Assembly: GCF_000968375.1 (NCBI RefSeq)
Contig: NZ_CP009933.1
Location: forward strand, 2,852,001-2,916,000
Direction of reading: 5' to 3'
Origin: Clostridium scatologenes
Lineage (GTDB): Bacteria > Bacillota > Clostridia > Clostridiales > Clostridiaceae
DNA length: 64,000 nucleotides
The translations under genes were made by a program, and so were the position numbers. The number at the start of each line of letters is the position of its first letter. Positions within the stretch are counted from its first letter, which is position 1. Below, piece by piece: positions 45,010-54,738 of this stretch. The notes below the pieces were generated by a model. The model was not told where the DNA came from and made no database searches. It saw only the letters and a list, made by a program, of their open reading frames with translations.

Positions 45010-45477
45010 TTATTCAAAATACTTCATACTGCTCTTTTTAAGTTCTTTAGTACTATATAAAATTTTGTAGTCACAAATTTTTATGGTATCAGAAATCTTT
45101 TTTATAATAGTCTCACACTGTTTTTTATTTTGTCCATGAACCATAGTAAAAATATTATATGGCCATTTGCCACTAATGGGCCTTTCATAACAATGAGTTA
45201 CTTCCTTAAATGAAGCCATAATTTCTCCAAGCTTTTGGACATTATCTTCTGAAATCATCCATACTACCATTGCATTAGCCTCAAACCCTGCTTCTCTATG
45301 ATTCAAAATCCCACCGATTCTGCGAAGTGCACCATTATTTTGAAGCTCCTCTACTTTACTTAACAATTCTTCTTCCGTAATACCTATTTCCTCAGCCATT
45401 GACTTATAAGGTCTAGGTGTTAATGGGATATCTTCTTGAAGTTTCCTGATTATAGATTTATCAATAGCACTTAGCAC
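45010..45477 (-). CDS. ahbB: AhbB-like siroheme decarboxylase subunit (Lrp/AsnC fold)
   Basis: 155 residues. N-terminal winged helix (IDKSIIRKLQEDIPLTPRPYKSMAEEIGITEEELLSKVEELQNNGALRRIGGILNHREAGF) followed by an AsnC-like ligand domain with VTHCYERPISGKWPYNIFTMVHG. The latter is typical of AhbB; the Lrp-like proteins AhbA and AhbB together decarboxylate siroheme to didecarboxysiroheme in the siroheme-dependent heme route. The GTG at 45477, 8 nt after GGAGG, is the likely start. Its partner-type gene lies 17 kb away at 62078 beside ahbD and ahbC. Confidence 0.82.
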   Translation of the reverse strand: MLSAIDKSIIRKLQEDIPLTPRPYKSMAEEIGITEEELLSKVEELQNNGALRRIGGILNHREAGFEANAMVVWMISEDNVQKLGEIMASFKEVTHCYERPISGKWPYNIFTMVHGQNKKQCETIIKKISDTIKICDYKILYSTKELKKSSMKYFE

Positions 45478-45509
45478 TATCCATACCTCCAATTTTAATT
45501 ATTTAAAAT

Positions 45510-46448
45510 TTACCAACTAGCACCTGCTTCCTTTACTTCATTTATAAGCGAATTACATTTATCTACATCACTTTGACTTTCAAACATTATCTTATTATTA
45601 ATTAACTTATAGCTTCCTTGTTTAGATTCCATAAATTCAAGATATTTATCCATCTTTTCTCTTAATACTTTCTTTTTGTTAAGATCTTCTATGCTATTAT
45701 CATATTTTTCTTTTCTCCAAAAATTAAATTCATTTACTAAATTCTTTTCAAATATAGTATCTTGACCTTTATATTCGGACATCTTCTTATCAGAATTTGC
45801 TTTGTTATTATTTAAGTCAGATTCATATTTAGAAAACAACTTATTCAATTCACTCAAACTATTCCTAAATTTTTTAATTCTATCTTCACTTCTTAAAACA
45901 TCATAAGAAGTTACCTGATTTTTTGAAGTTTTTTGTTTAAATTCACTTTTAAAATTTTTATTAATAGAGTAATTCTTATCCGCATATTCTTTTATAATTG
46001 CAATTAAAGAATTCAACTTACCATAGTCGCTTTTTTCTTTACTTTTAAATAGTGCAGTATCATCATTTCTACTATTTTCACACACTGCCATTACATACTT
46101 TTCAGCTGCTAATTCTTTCGAATTTTCTTTTGCAGCATTTGTAAAATTACACAATGAAATAAATAAAAGTATAGAAGAAAAAACAAGCAATGAAGAATTT
46201 TTCTTCCCTTTAAAAGCTATTTTTTTTCTTATTAAACATACTATTAAAGCTAATAAATAAACTACAATAACTTTAGTAAAAAAAATCTTAATATTTTGAT
46301 TATATCCTTCTTTACGTTGTGTAACTGTTGGATATAACATTAAAGTTCCCATTAAAATCAAAGCACCTGATAAGATTTTAGAAATGATCTTTTTTGCCTT
46401 TTCCTTTTTAATATACATGTTTTTTTGTTCATTAGTATTTTGTTCCAA
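45510..46448 (-). CDS. Membrane-anchored coiled-coil hypothetical protein
   Basis: 312 residues starting at a TTG 7 nt after AAGGGGG. Three membrane helices (about 25-42, 57-74, 86-103) are followed by about 200 residues of charged, helical, coiled-coil sequence (KSEKSDYGKLNSLIAIIKEYADK, SELNKLFSKYESDLNNNKANSDKKMSEYKG). No catalytic motif or known family is recognised. It is 32 bp upstream of ahbB on the same strand but has no obvious link to heme. Could be a cell-envelope protein. Confidence 0.65.
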   Translation of the reverse strand: MEQNTNEQKNMYIKKEKAKKIISKILSGALILMGTLMLYPTVTQRKEGYNQNIKIFFTKVIVVYLLALIVCLIRKKIAFKGKKNSSLLVFSSILLFISLCNFTNAAKENSKELAAEKYVMAVCENSRNDDTALFKSKEKSDYGKLNSLIAIIKEYADKNYSINKNFKSEFKQKTSKNQVTSYDVLRSEDRIKKFRNSLSELNKLFSKYESDLNNNKANSDKKMSEYKGQDTIFEKNLVNEFNFWRKEKYDNSIEDLNKKKVLREKMDKYLEFMESKQGSYKLINNKIMFESQSDVDKCNSLINEVKEAGASW

Positions 46449-46672
46449 GTTTTTTCCCCCTTAATTTTTCGTTAATAAAAAAATCAGTACTTAAATTATA
46501 TTCTCTGATTTTTAAAATTAACTTGTTAAATTTATCCTAACTGTAAAGTATCGTATTTTTTATTAAAAAATGAATACAATTTACAAGCAATTAATGGATA
46601 AATGGGAGAAATTAAAAACTACAGCTGTGAATTTGTTAATATATTAACTAAATTTCACAAATCATTTCTCAA

Positions 46673-47017
46673 TTAATTATCATATACATTTAAAAATAAT
46701 TCTTTTAATTCATTAGACACTATACTATCTTTATTCCCTGATAAAATATTTATCATTGGAAAAATATCTTCATTCAAATTTTGTTTTTGTCCATTTCCAC
46801 TTAAATAGTACTCACAAACTATAGAAATAAGTTTATCTTCACAACTAATCACTCCTAAATAAAAATTGTTACGATAAAATATAAGGTCATTTCTGGAAAT
46901 CCTTTGATAAGTTCTAACAGCAATATCAAAAGCTATTAGAAATTCGTTATAGGTACATTTGCTATATAATTTATCTAATAATTTTTCACATTTATTATAT
47001 TCTCGTTTATATAACAT
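46673..47017 (-). CDS. Hypothetical protein, paralogue of the gene at 11644
   Basis: 114 residues, helical and soluble. Aligns along its whole length with the 113-residue protein at 11644-11985, including YSKCTYNEFLIAFD, EYYLSGNGQKQNLNEDIFPMINILSGNK and ELKELFLNVY. Strong ribosome site TAGGAGG. The shared core and clear divergence elsewhere indicate an old duplication rather than a recent copy. Function unknown; neither copy has a conserved neighbour here. Confidence 0.75.
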   Translation of the reverse strand: MLYKREYNKCEKLLDKLYSKCTYNEFLIAFDIAVRTYQRISRNDLIFYRNNFYLGVISCEDKLISIVCEYYLSGNGQKQNLNEDIFPMINILSGNKDSIVSNELKELFLNVYDN

Positions 47018-47225
47018 GGATTTTTCCTCCTAAAACTTACTATTCGATTTGATTTTAATTATAGTACCTTTTATTCAATTTTTAAAAATGCCTTAGTTCT
47101 TAAATAGATTATATTCTCTATTAAACCTAATTTAATCTCTATTTTATAGCCTTTTTCTAGTTTTTACTAAAAAAGCCTAAATATAAATTTAAATAACTAG
47201 AAAGTTTTGCTGCAACAAAAAATTA

Positions 47226-47266
47226 GAAAAGTATCGCAATCTTTTTATTTAAATAGCGATACTTTC
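47226..47266 (-). terminator. Rho-independent terminator
   Basis: Stem GAAAGTATCGC (47256-47266 arm, minus strand) with GCGATACTTTTC (47226-47237 arm), then CTAATTTTTTG. Ends the CoA-transferase-permease operon. The rest of the gap 47018-47323 holds nothing else. Confidence 0.75.
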
Positions 47267-47323
47267 CCAATTAATTATATATTACTTTTCAATTCAAATG
47301 GAATTTAATTATTTAATCATTAA

Positions 47324-48718
47324 CTAAACAAAATGGAAGATACTCTGCATGAATATCAAAAAGAAACAAGTTCCAGCTTTAAGTAAAGTAATAACAAAAA
47401 TGTCTTTATACGATTGTTTATGAGTTAAACCAGCAATACCTAAAAGTGTAATAACTGCTCCATTATGAGGTAATGTATCCATACCACCAGAAGCCATAGC
47501 AGCTACACGGTGTAGTAATTCAGGACTTATTCCAGAAGTCTTAGCCCACTCTAAGTAATGTTTACCAAACATATCTAATACAATACTCATACCACCTGAT
47601 GCAGAACCAGTTGTTCCTGCTAAAACATTTACACTAACTGCTTCAGATAAAAGCGGACTACCATGAGGATTAATATTTATTAAAGCATGTGCTATAGATT
47701 TAAATCCTGGAAGTGTTTTTATAACGTTTCCAAAGCCAACCTCTGAAGAAGTATTCATAACAGCTAATAAAGATCCTATTGCACCTGCATTGATAGCCTT
47801 TGCTACATTTCCTTTTATACGTACTGGGTTAATTACAAACGCAAGGATAGTACCAAAAATAAGTGCAATTATAAGTGCCCAGTTATTCATTGTACCTACG
47901 ACTCCATCTTTTGCCATGCCATAAGGTTTTTGTGTTACCCAAGAAGTTATATCCCAATGTGGAAAAATAACTTTTTGTAAAATTAAAGTTACAACAAGTA
48001 CTGAAATTAATGGTAGCGCTGATAAAAATGGATTTGGCAAGCTAGTCTCTTCAACAAGTACAGGTTCATTAGTATGACCTTCACCATATCCTTCTCCTGC
48101 TGCTTGGGCTTTTCGCTTACGGAACTCCAAATAAGCTATACCAGCAACTAAAATAATTATAGTTCCTAGGCTTCCAAAAACTGGAGCCGCATAAAGATCT
48201 GTATTAAAGAATTTCATTGGTATTGAGTTTTGAATTTGAGGTGTTCCTGGAAGAGCATCCATAGTAAATGAGAAAGCTCCCAAAGCAATAGTTGCTGGAA
48301 CAAGTCTCTTTGGTATATCTGCTTCTTTAAAAATAGAAGCTGCAAATGGATACACTGCAAAGGCAACAACGAAAAGACTTACGCCTCCATAGGTTAAGAT
48401 TGCTGCTGATAGTACAACTGACAATATAGCATTTTTCTTTCCTAACTTTTCAACAATTGCTTTAGCAATAGATTTTGCTGCACCAGATTCCTCCATTGCT
48501 TTACCAAATACAGCACCTAATAAGAAAAACGGAAAATATACCTTTGCATAATTGGCCAAGTTCGGCAAGAATATTTCTGTATATGTTGGCAAAAGCGCCA
48601 TTCCAGAAAACAAAGCAGCTAATAATGCAAAAATAGGAGCAAAGAATATAACCGAAAACCCTTTATATGCCATGAACATTAATAATCCTAAGCTTAAGAA
48701 AATACCTAAAACTGCCAT
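47324..48718 (-). CDS. GntP-family permease
   Basis: 464 residues, 12-14 membrane helices. The GntP family signatures include FLLGAVFGKAMEESGAAKSIAKAIVEKLGKKNAILSVVLSAAILTYGGVSLFVVAFAVYPFAASIFKEADIPKRLVPATIALG, TMDALPGTPQIQNSIPMKFF, and ASGGMDTLPHNGAVITLLGIAGLTHKQSYKDI. Members take up gluconate, hydroxy acids or short-chain fatty acids. Its place 48 bp after a CoA-transferase gene suggests a carboxylate whose CoA ester is handled by that enzyme, for example 3-hydroxybutyrate or acetoacetate; this is inference. Confidence 0.88.
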   Translation of the reverse strand: MAVLGIFLSLGLLMFMAYKGFSVIFFAPIFALLAALFSGMALLPTYTEIFLPNLANYAKVYFPFFLLGAVFGKAMEESGAAKSIAKAIVEKLGKKNAILSVVLSAAILTYGGVSLFVVAFAVYPFAASIFKEADIPKRLVPATIALGAFSFTMDALPGTPQIQNSIPMKFFNTDLYAAPVFGSLGTIIILVAGIAYLEFRKRKAQAAGEGYGEGHTNEPVLVEETSLPNPFLSALPLISVLVVTLILQKVIFPHWDITSWVTQKPYGMAKDGVVGTMNNWALIIALIFGTILAFVINPVRIKGNVAKAINAGAIGSLLAVMNTSSEVGFGNVIKTLPGFKSIAHALININPHGSPLLSEAVSVNVLAGTTGSASGGMSIVLDMFGKHYLEWAKTSGISPELLHRVAAMASGGMDTLPHNGAVITLLGIAGLTHKQSYKDIFVITLLKAGTCFFLIFMQSIFHFV

Positions 48719-48766
48719 AAATAAAAAACCTCCATTAATTTATTTTTCTTACTCACTGATAATCTC

Positions 48767-50320
48767 TTAACTAATTTTCATTCCGATAAGTTCATCTTTA
48801 AAAATGTTTTCATCCATGAGTTTTAATCTTTGAGACATTATTGGTTTAAACTCCATATGATCTAGTATATCTTTTTCCAAATCTATTCCTGGAGCAATTT
48901 CTTCCAATACTAAGCCTTCCTTAGTTAATCTAAATACTGCTCTTTCAGTAATATACAAAACATTTTGTCCTACGTTTGATGCATATTCACCACTAAATGT
49001 GATTTGTTCTACAACATTCAAAAACTTATTAAACTTTCCATCCTTTTCTATTGTTAAATTACCATCTCCAACTTTAACTTTTAAACCACCAGCTGTAAAA
49101 GTTCCACAATATACAACCTTTTTAGCATTCTGAGTAATGTTAATAAAACCTCCGCAACCTGCAATTCTAGGTCCAAATTTACTAACGTTTACATTACCAG
49201 TTTTATCACATTGAGCTAGTCCTAAAAAAGCTACATCTAATCCACCACCATCATAAAAATCAAATTGAACTGCTTGATCCAATATACTCTCAGGATTTGT
49301 TGATGCACCAAAGCTTAATCCACCTGCAGGTACTCCACCTATTCCTCCAGCTTCTACAGTTAAAGTCATTTCATGACCAATTCCTTCTTCATTTGCAACT
49401 ATAGCAACTCCTTCTGGTACTCCAATTCCTAAATTAGTAACTGAATTAGGTACAAGTTCCATAGCAGCTCTTCTTGCTATTACTTTTCTTTCATCAAGAG
49501 GTAATGAATCAATTGAGTCTACTGGTAATTTAACTTCTCCAGAGTAAGATGGATTATAAACTTCTCCAAAAGTCTGCATATGATTTTGAGGCTCTGCCAC
49601 AACTATAGCATCAACATATACACCTGGAATTTTAACTTTTCTTGGATCTAAAGTACCTTTTGCAACAACTTTTTCAACTTGTAAAATTACTATTCCACCT
49701 GAATTCTTTGCTGCTTGAGCCATAGATGTTCCATCAAGTATTGCAGCTTCTTTTTCTAAAGTTGCATTTCCATTTTCATCTGCATAAGTAGCTCTTAAAA
49801 TTACTACATCTATAGGAAAAGCTTCATATAGTAGATATTCTTTATCTTCTATATTGACAACCTTTACAATATCCTCAGTAGTAGCTTTATTAAGCTTACC
49901 GCCTTCAATTCTTGGATCTACAAAAGTTTTTAATCCAACATGAGTAAGTGTACCTGGTTTTCCAGCTGCAATATCCCTATATAAATGCGATATAACTCCT
50001 TGAGGCAAATTATATGCTTTAACTTTGTTATCTAATGCTAACTTTTGAAGTTTTGGTGCTAACCCCCAATGTCCTCCTATTACTTTGCTTACCAATCCTT
50101 CATGTCCAAAATGATTTAACCCTTTATCTTGACTATCACCCTGGCCTGCTGCATAAACTAATGTCAAATTTTTAGGAGTTTGTCTTTCTAAATATCTTTT
50201 TTCTATTTCCAATGTAATTTCTTCTGGATGACCACATCCTATAAAACCTCCTATGGCAACAGTGTCTCCTTCTTTTATCAAATCAATTGCCTGTTCTTTT
50301 GAAACAATCTTTGACTTCAT
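48767..50320 (-). CDS. Acyl-CoA:acetate (propionate-type) CoA-transferase
   Basis: 517 residues, fused alpha and beta halves of a class I CoA-transferase of the Pct/YdiF group. VAIGGFIGCGHPEE (oxyanion region), LGIGVPEGVA, and the catalytic glutamate Glu323 in TVEAGGIGGVPAGGLSFGAS, followed by DFYDGGGLDVAFLGLAQCDKTGNVNVSKFGPRIAGCGGF, are all present. It moves CoA between short-chain acids such as acetate, propionate and butyrate, giving a second, ATP-free exit from butyryl-CoA. First gene of an operon with a gntP-type permease; AAAGGAG ribosome site. A sigma-54 promoter and activator sites lie upstream. Confidence 0.92.
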   Translation of the reverse strand: MKSKIVSKEQAIDLIKEGDTVAIGGFIGCGHPEEITLEIEKRYLERQTPKNLTLVYAAGQGDSQDKGLNHFGHEGLVSKVIGGHWGLAPKLQKLALDNKVKAYNLPQGVISHLYRDIAAGKPGTLTHVGLKTFVDPRIEGGKLNKATTEDIVKVVNIEDKEYLLYEAFPIDVVILRATYADENGNATLEKEAAILDGTSMAQAAKNSGGIVILQVEKVVAKGTLDPRKVKIPGVYVDAIVVAEPQNHMQTFGEVYNPSYSGEVKLPVDSIDSLPLDERKVIARRAAMELVPNSVTNLGIGVPEGVAIVANEEGIGHEMTLTVEAGGIGGVPAGGLSFGASTNPESILDQAVQFDFYDGGGLDVAFLGLAQCDKTGNVNVSKFGPRIAGCGGFINITQNAKKVVYCGTFTAGGLKVKVGDGNLTIEKDGKFNKFLNVVEQITFSGEYASNVGQNVLYITERAVFRLTKEGLVLEEIAPGIDLEKDILDHMEFKPIMSQRLKLMDENIFKDELIGMKIS

Positions 50321-50365
50321 TTTTTATCTCCTTTCATACAATCTTTATTTTATATTGTTATATAA

Positions 50366-50381
50366 AGCAACAATCATGCCA
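50366..50381 (-). promoter_or_regulatory. Sigma-54 promoter of the CoA-transferase operon
   Basis: Minus strand TGGCATG-ATTG-TTGCT, with GG and GC 12 bp apart; differs from the buk promoter at only two spacer bases. 46 bp before the start codon. Confidence 0.88.
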
Positions 50382-50492
50382 AATCCAAGCAATTTTAATT
50401 TATTTTTAATTTTTGAAAACCTTTAAATATCAACTACTTCATGAGTACTTATAGTTGAATTTAAATATGAAAAAAAATCAAATCATATTCAG

Positions 50493-50592
50493 TGTATATT
50501 TAATGTACACACATGCTCTTTACTTACTCTAATTGTGGAATTGTCTGAATCTTTTTTATGTATATATTTTTTACATGTTCATTTTTTTTACA
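50493..50592 (-). promoter_or_regulatory. Activator sites TGTA-N9-TACA upstream of the CoA-transferase promoter
   Basis: Three 17-bp sites: TGTATATTTAATGTACA (50493-50509), TGTATATATTTTTTACA (50559-50575), and directly abutting it TGTTCATTTTTTTTACA (50576-50592). They lie about 110-210 bp upstream of the sigma-54 promoter and recur in the same layout before crt. The nearby IR TCAACTA/TAGTTGA around 50429-50457 is a weaker candidate. Confidence 0.72.
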
Positions 50593-50703
50593 TTATTCTT
50601 CAAAAAATTTATTATTATTTTACGTTTTTATAAAAATAAAACTTCTACGTACTCTTACATAGAAGTTTATTACAAATTTGAAAATATGATTTTGTTGATT
50701 TAA

Positions 50704-52410
50704 CTAACTTTCTAATTTATATTCTTGCAGTTTTTTATATAATCCAGCTCTACTTATACCAAGCAATTGAGCCGTTTTATTTTTATTCCAATTATTTTTT
50801 TCTAAGCATTCAGTTATAATTTCCTTTTCCACTTCTTCAACTATATCTTTTAAATATTTTCCATCACTAATATAGCGCTTAAACTTGCATTTTGTCAATT
50901 TTTCTGGAAGATGCTCCAATTTTATTATTAAGTCTGAGTCCAATAAATTTATTGCTCTTTCAATAACATTTTCGAGTTCTCTAATATTTCCTGGCCAATC
51001 ATAATTAACTAAACATTGTAGAGCTTCTTTTGATATTCCTTCTACATATATTCCAAACTTTTTAGCAATTTTAATTCTTAAAGAATTTGCCAATATAGGA
51101 ATATCCTCTTTTCTCTCTCTTAGTGGTGGCAAAACAACTCTCATAACATTAAGTCTGTAATACAGATCTTCTCTAAACTTTCCTTCTTTAACTTTTTCTT
51201 CAAGATCTTTATTGGTAGCAGCAATAATTCTAACATCAATTTCCTTTAGAACATTACCTCCTACTCTTTCAATTTCTCTTTCTTGTATTGTTCTCAAAAT
51301 CTTAACCTGCATATTCATAGGCATATCACCTATTTCGTCCAAAAATATAGTTCCTCCATTAGCTAACTCAAACTTCCCTATTTTTCCACCTTTTTTAGCT
51401 CCAGTAAAAGCACCTTCTTCATAACCAAATAGCTCACCCTCTAGCAAATCTGAAGGAATAGCAGCACAATTAACTTTAACAAATGGTCCTAACCATCTTT
51501 TACTTGTATTATGAATTGCATGAGCAAACAATTCTTTTCCAGTACCACTTTCACCTGTTATTAAAACATTTGAGCTTGTATTTCCTACTCTTTTTGTTAA
51601 GGCTTTTAACTTACTAATTTTATCAGATTCTCCTATAATATTTTTAATAGAATACTTTGCTTTTCTCTCTTTTCCTAGTTGATTTTTATAAAATTCTACC
51701 TCTTTTTCTAAACTATTTAGTTTCTTACTCAATGTATAAAAATCGCCAATATCTTTAAATATTACTTTTCCTACCGCTCCAATAACTTTACCATCCTTTT
51801 TCAATGGCACACGCATTGCTACCATTTTATTTCCATTTATCTCTTGTACATCACCTATTTCTAAGTTCCCAGTTTGTATTACTTTATACATTCTGGTATT
51901 TTCTATTACATCTTCTACGAATTTTCCTTCAGAATTATTACAACCTAAAAACTCTTTATATGATTCACTCATCATTGTAATAATACCATTTCCATCTATT
52001 ACAACTATACATTCATTAAGAGTTTCAAGTATTGTATCTAAAATGTCTATATATACCCTATCTTCAGTTAACTCCTTCTGCATCTTTTTATGATCAGTTA
52101 CATCTCTAAAAATAGCTATTACACCTTCAACTTTTTCATCTATAATTACTGGAATCCTATTTGTTATAAATTCTCTTCCACTTGCTAGAAATTTTTGTGA
52201 TAATTCAATTTTTCCCATTTGTAAAATTCTAATGAGATTCGTTTCAGGTATAACCTCTTCCACATGTTTCCCAATATCTTTCTCAGCATTAATTCCAAGA
52301 GAACATTCTGCCATTTTATTAATAACAATTAAAAGGCCATTATTATCAATTGCTATTACAGCTTCATCTATATTTTCAATTACTGCTTCAAAGCATTTTT
52401 GTAAAAACAT
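50704..52410 (-). CDS. Sigma-54-dependent activator with two PAS domains and Fis-type HTH
   Basis: 568 residues. PAS 1 (about 1-100; IENIDEAVIAIDNNGLLIVINKMAECSLG) and PAS 2 (about 125-235; ILETLNECIVVIDGNGIITMMSESYKEFLG), then the AAA+ domain (about 255-490): Walker A GESGTGKE, EEGAFTGA loop, Walker B GTIFLDEIGDMP, arginine-finger region ATNKDLEEKV...FREDLYYRLN. The C-terminal Fis-type HTH is TECLEKNNWNKNKTAQLLGISRAGLYKKLQEYKLES. The ATG at 52410 follows TTTAGGAGG. It lies between the CoA-transferase operon and the crt-etfA operon and is the best candidate to bind the shared 17-bp sites. Confidence 0.92.
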   Translation of the reverse strand: MFLQKCFEAVIENIDEAVIAIDNNGLLIVINKMAECSLGINAEKDIGKHVEEVIPETNLIRILQMGKIELSQKFLASGREFITNRIPVIIDEKVEGVIAIFRDVTDHKKMQKELTEDRVYIDILDTILETLNECIVVIDGNGIITMMSESYKEFLGCNNSEGKFVEDVIENTRMYKVIQTGNLEIGDVQEINGNKMVAMRVPLKKDGKVIGAVGKVIFKDIGDFYTLSKKLNSLEKEVEFYKNQLGKERKAKYSIKNIIGESDKISKLKALTKRVGNTSSNVLITGESGTGKELFAHAIHNTSKRWLGPFVKVNCAAIPSDLLEGELFGYEEGAFTGAKKGGKIGKFELANGGTIFLDEIGDMPMNMQVKILRTIQEREIERVGGNVLKEIDVRIIAATNKDLEEKVKEGKFREDLYYRLNVMRVVLPPLRERKEDIPILANSLRIKIAKKFGIYVEGISKEALQCLVNYDWPGNIRELENVIERAINLLDSDLIIKLEHLPEKLTKCKFKRYISDGKYLKDIVEEVEKEIITECLEKNNWNKNKTAQLLGISRAGLYKKLQEYKLES

Positions 52411-52435
52411 AAATTTTCCTCCTAAATTATAGATT

Positions 52436-52520
52436 AAAATAACCACCTAAACAGAAATATATAATGCCATTTTATATTAAATGATTCATTTACTAAAACA
52501 TCTGCTAAGTGGTTATTTTT
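52436..52520 (-). promoter_or_regulatory. Leader hairpin of the sigma-54 activator gene
   Basis: Minus strand AACCACTTAGCAGA pairs with TCTGTTTAGGTGGTT (arms 52501-52514 and 52441-52455, G-U pairs and one bulge) and extends by A-U pairs to about 20 bp. It ends some 25 bp before the ATG, close to the ribosome site. It may affect translation or mark an attenuator. Confidence 0.4.
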
Positions 52521-52746
52521 ATAGATTATCTACTAATAATAACTTTCCCATATTAAATTATATATAAATATTTGTATAATAACAAATAATTTTATCTTAA
52601 GCTATTATATCATCATTACAATTTCAATGTAAACAATAACATTACTTTGTCATTTTAGAAAAATATTATATAAAATAAAAATTTCTAGTATCTAATTTAG
52701 TAAAAAACTCAATTTTATTAACAAGTAATTTGAATCATTCATAAAA

Positions 52747-52795
52747 AAAACATAATAATACTATAAATAAAAATTTTATAATATTACTATGTTTT
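52747..52795 (-). terminator. Terminator of the butyryl-CoA operon
   Basis: AAAACATAGTAATA/TATTATTATGTTTT (minus strand, one mispair) followed by TTTT, 68 bp after etfA. Confidence 0.7.
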
Positions 52796-52862
52796 TATTA
52801 TTTATATTAACATTGAAAAAAGGGAATTTTTTAATGTATTCTATATCATTTATTAATCATCA

Positions 52863-53870
52863 CTAATTGTTATTCATTGTTTTAATTTGATCTATAAGCT
52901 CGGGTATTATCTTTTTATAATCTCCTACCAATCCAAGATCAGCTACCTTCATAATTGCTGCATCTGCATCTCTATTTATGGCTATAATATAATCACTATC
53001 CTGCATTCCAGCTAAATGTTGTATTGCTCCTGATATACCACATGCTATATAAAGATTTGGTCTTACTGTTTTTCCAGTTTGTCCAACTTGATATGCTTTA
53101 TCCAACCATCCATTTTCTATAGCTGCTCTTGATCCTGCTACTGTTCCATCTAAAACATTTGCAAGCTCTTTTAACATTTCAAAACCTTCTTTGCTTCCTA
53201 TTCCTCTTCCACCTGAAACTATTACTTTAGCTTCTCCAATATCTACTATATCTTTAGCTGACTTAATAACTTCTATTACTTTTGTTCTAATATCATCTTC
53301 CACTATATCTGCATTAATTTTTTCAATTTTTCCAGCTCTTGACACATCTTTTTGTAATTTTTCAAATACTCCTGGTCTTACTGTTGACATTTGTGGCCTA
53401 TTGGCTGCACATTCTATCGTTGCCATTAAGTTTCCACCAAATGCTGGTCTTGTCATTTGAAGATGTCTTGTTTCTGAATCTATATCAAGTCCTGTACAAT
53501 CTGCTGTAAGTCCTGTTGATAATCTTGCAGCTATTCTTGGTCCTAAATCTCTTCCTATAAATGTAGCTCCAACCAATAGTGCTTCTGGTTTTAATTTTTT
53601 TACCAAATCGTATATAACCTTAGTATATCCATCTGTTGTAAAGTGTTTCAAAAGCTTACTATCTGCATATAAAACTGTATCTGCTCCATAAGCTACTAAT
53701 TCCTTAGCTATATCATCTATATCACTTCCAAGTAAAATTGCAGTTAACTCTACTCCTAGTTTATCAGCTAATTCTCTACCTTTTCCTAATAATTCTAATG
53801 ACACTTTTTGAAGTTTTCCATCTCTTTGTTCAGCAAATACCCATACACCTTTATAATCTGCTATATTCAT
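52863..53870 (-). CDS. etfA: Electron transfer flavoprotein alpha subunit
   Basis: 335 residues. N-terminal domain about 1-190 and the C-terminal FAD-binding domain (about 205-330) with SGGRGIGSKEGFEMLKELA, GWLDKAYQVGQTGKTVRPNLYIACGISGAIQHLAGM and NRDADAAIM. With EtfB and Bcd it forms the bifurcating complex that couples crotonyl-CoA reduction by NADH to ferredoxin reduction in butyrate-producing clostridia. Last gene of the crt-hbd-thl-maoC-bcd-etfB-etfA operon; ribosome site TAGGAGG. Confidence 0.95.
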   Translation of the reverse strand: MNIADYKGVWVFAEQRDGKLQKVSLELLGKGRELADKLGVELTAILLGSDIDDIAKELVAYGADTVLYADSKLLKHFTTDGYTKVIYDLVKKLKPEALLVGATFIGRDLGPRIAARLSTGLTADCTGLDIDSETRHLQMTRPAFGGNLMATIECAANRPQMSTVRPGVFEKLQKDVSRAGKIEKINADIVEDDIRTKVIEVIKSAKDIVDIGEAKVIVSGGRGIGSKEGFEMLKELANVLDGTVAGSRAAIENGWLDKAYQVGQTGKTVRPNLYIACGISGAIQHLAGMQDSDYIIAINRDADAAIMKVADLGLVGDYKKIIPELIDQIKTMNNN

Positions 53871-53945
53871 TGTAATTACCTCCTAAATTCTTTATACGGG
53901 ACTTCTAGCAATTTACTATACATAAAATCAAAATTGGACACCTGC

Positions 53946-54725
53946 TTAAATATAGTGTTTCATTTTTAATTTTGAAACTGCATGTGCTGCTGCTTCTTTT
54001 GGTTGTAAAATTACTATTTCACCTTGTCCTTTTGGCTCCTTTGTTGACGATCTTTTAACTTTTGTTGGTGATCCAGCCAATCCAAGAAGATTTTTATCTA
54101 CATCTATATCATTTGCACTCCATATTTTTATTTCTTTCTTAACCGCTTCAAATATATTTGCCATATGCATATATCTAGGACTATTTAACTCTTTTATAGC
54201 TGTTAGAAGTACTGGCGTTTTGACACTTACTACTTCATAACCATCTTCCCATGCTCTTTGCACTTTCAACGAATCTTCTTCTACGCTTACTTTTTCTACA
54301 TAAGTAATTTGTGGAATTCCTAAGTGTTCAGCTATTTCTGGTCCTACTTGAGCTGTATCTCCATCTATAGCTTGCCTTCCTGCAAATATTATGTCATAAT
54401 CTAACTTTCTTAATGTTCCAGCTAATGCATTTGATGTAGCTAATGTATCCGCTCCTGCAAATGCTCTATCGGAAATAAGTATTGCTTCATCAGCTCCCAT
54501 TGCTATAGCTTCTCTCAATGCTGCTTCCGCTTGTGGTGGTCCCATACTTATTACAGTAACTTTTGCACCTACATTTTCTTTCAATACCAAAGCTTCTTCT
54601 AATGCATTTTTGTCATCTGGATTTATTATTGATGGAACACCTTCTCTTACAAGAGTTCCTGTTTTCGGATCTATCTTAACTTCTGTTGTATCTGGAACCT
54701 GTTTTAAACAAACTACTATATTCAT
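53946..54725 (-). CDS. etfB: Electron transfer flavoprotein beta subunit
   Basis: 259 residues. NIVVCLKQVPDTTEVKIDP at the N terminus, NPDDKNALEEALVLKE, the signature IDGDTAQVGPEIAEHLGIPQITYVEKV, and a C-terminal anchor segment rich in Lys and Pro. Partner of EtfA and Bcd; carries the beta-FAD in bifurcating Etfs. It lies 13 bp after bcd; the 75 bp before etfA shows only the ribosome site. Confidence 0.95.
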   Translation of the reverse strand: MNIVVCLKQVPDTTEVKIDPKTGTLVREGVPSIINPDDKNALEEALVLKENVGAKVTVISMGPPQAEAALREAIAMGADEAILISDRAFAGADTLATSNALAGTLRKLDYDIIFAGRQAIDGDTAQVGPEIAEHLGIPQITYVEKVSVEEDSLKVQRAWEDGYEVVSVKTPVLLTAIKELNSPRYMHMANIFEAVKKEIKIWSANDIDVDKNLLGLAGSPTKVKRSSTKEPKGQGEIVILQPKEAAAHAVSKLKMKHYI

Positions 54726-54738
54726 TTCTATACCACTC

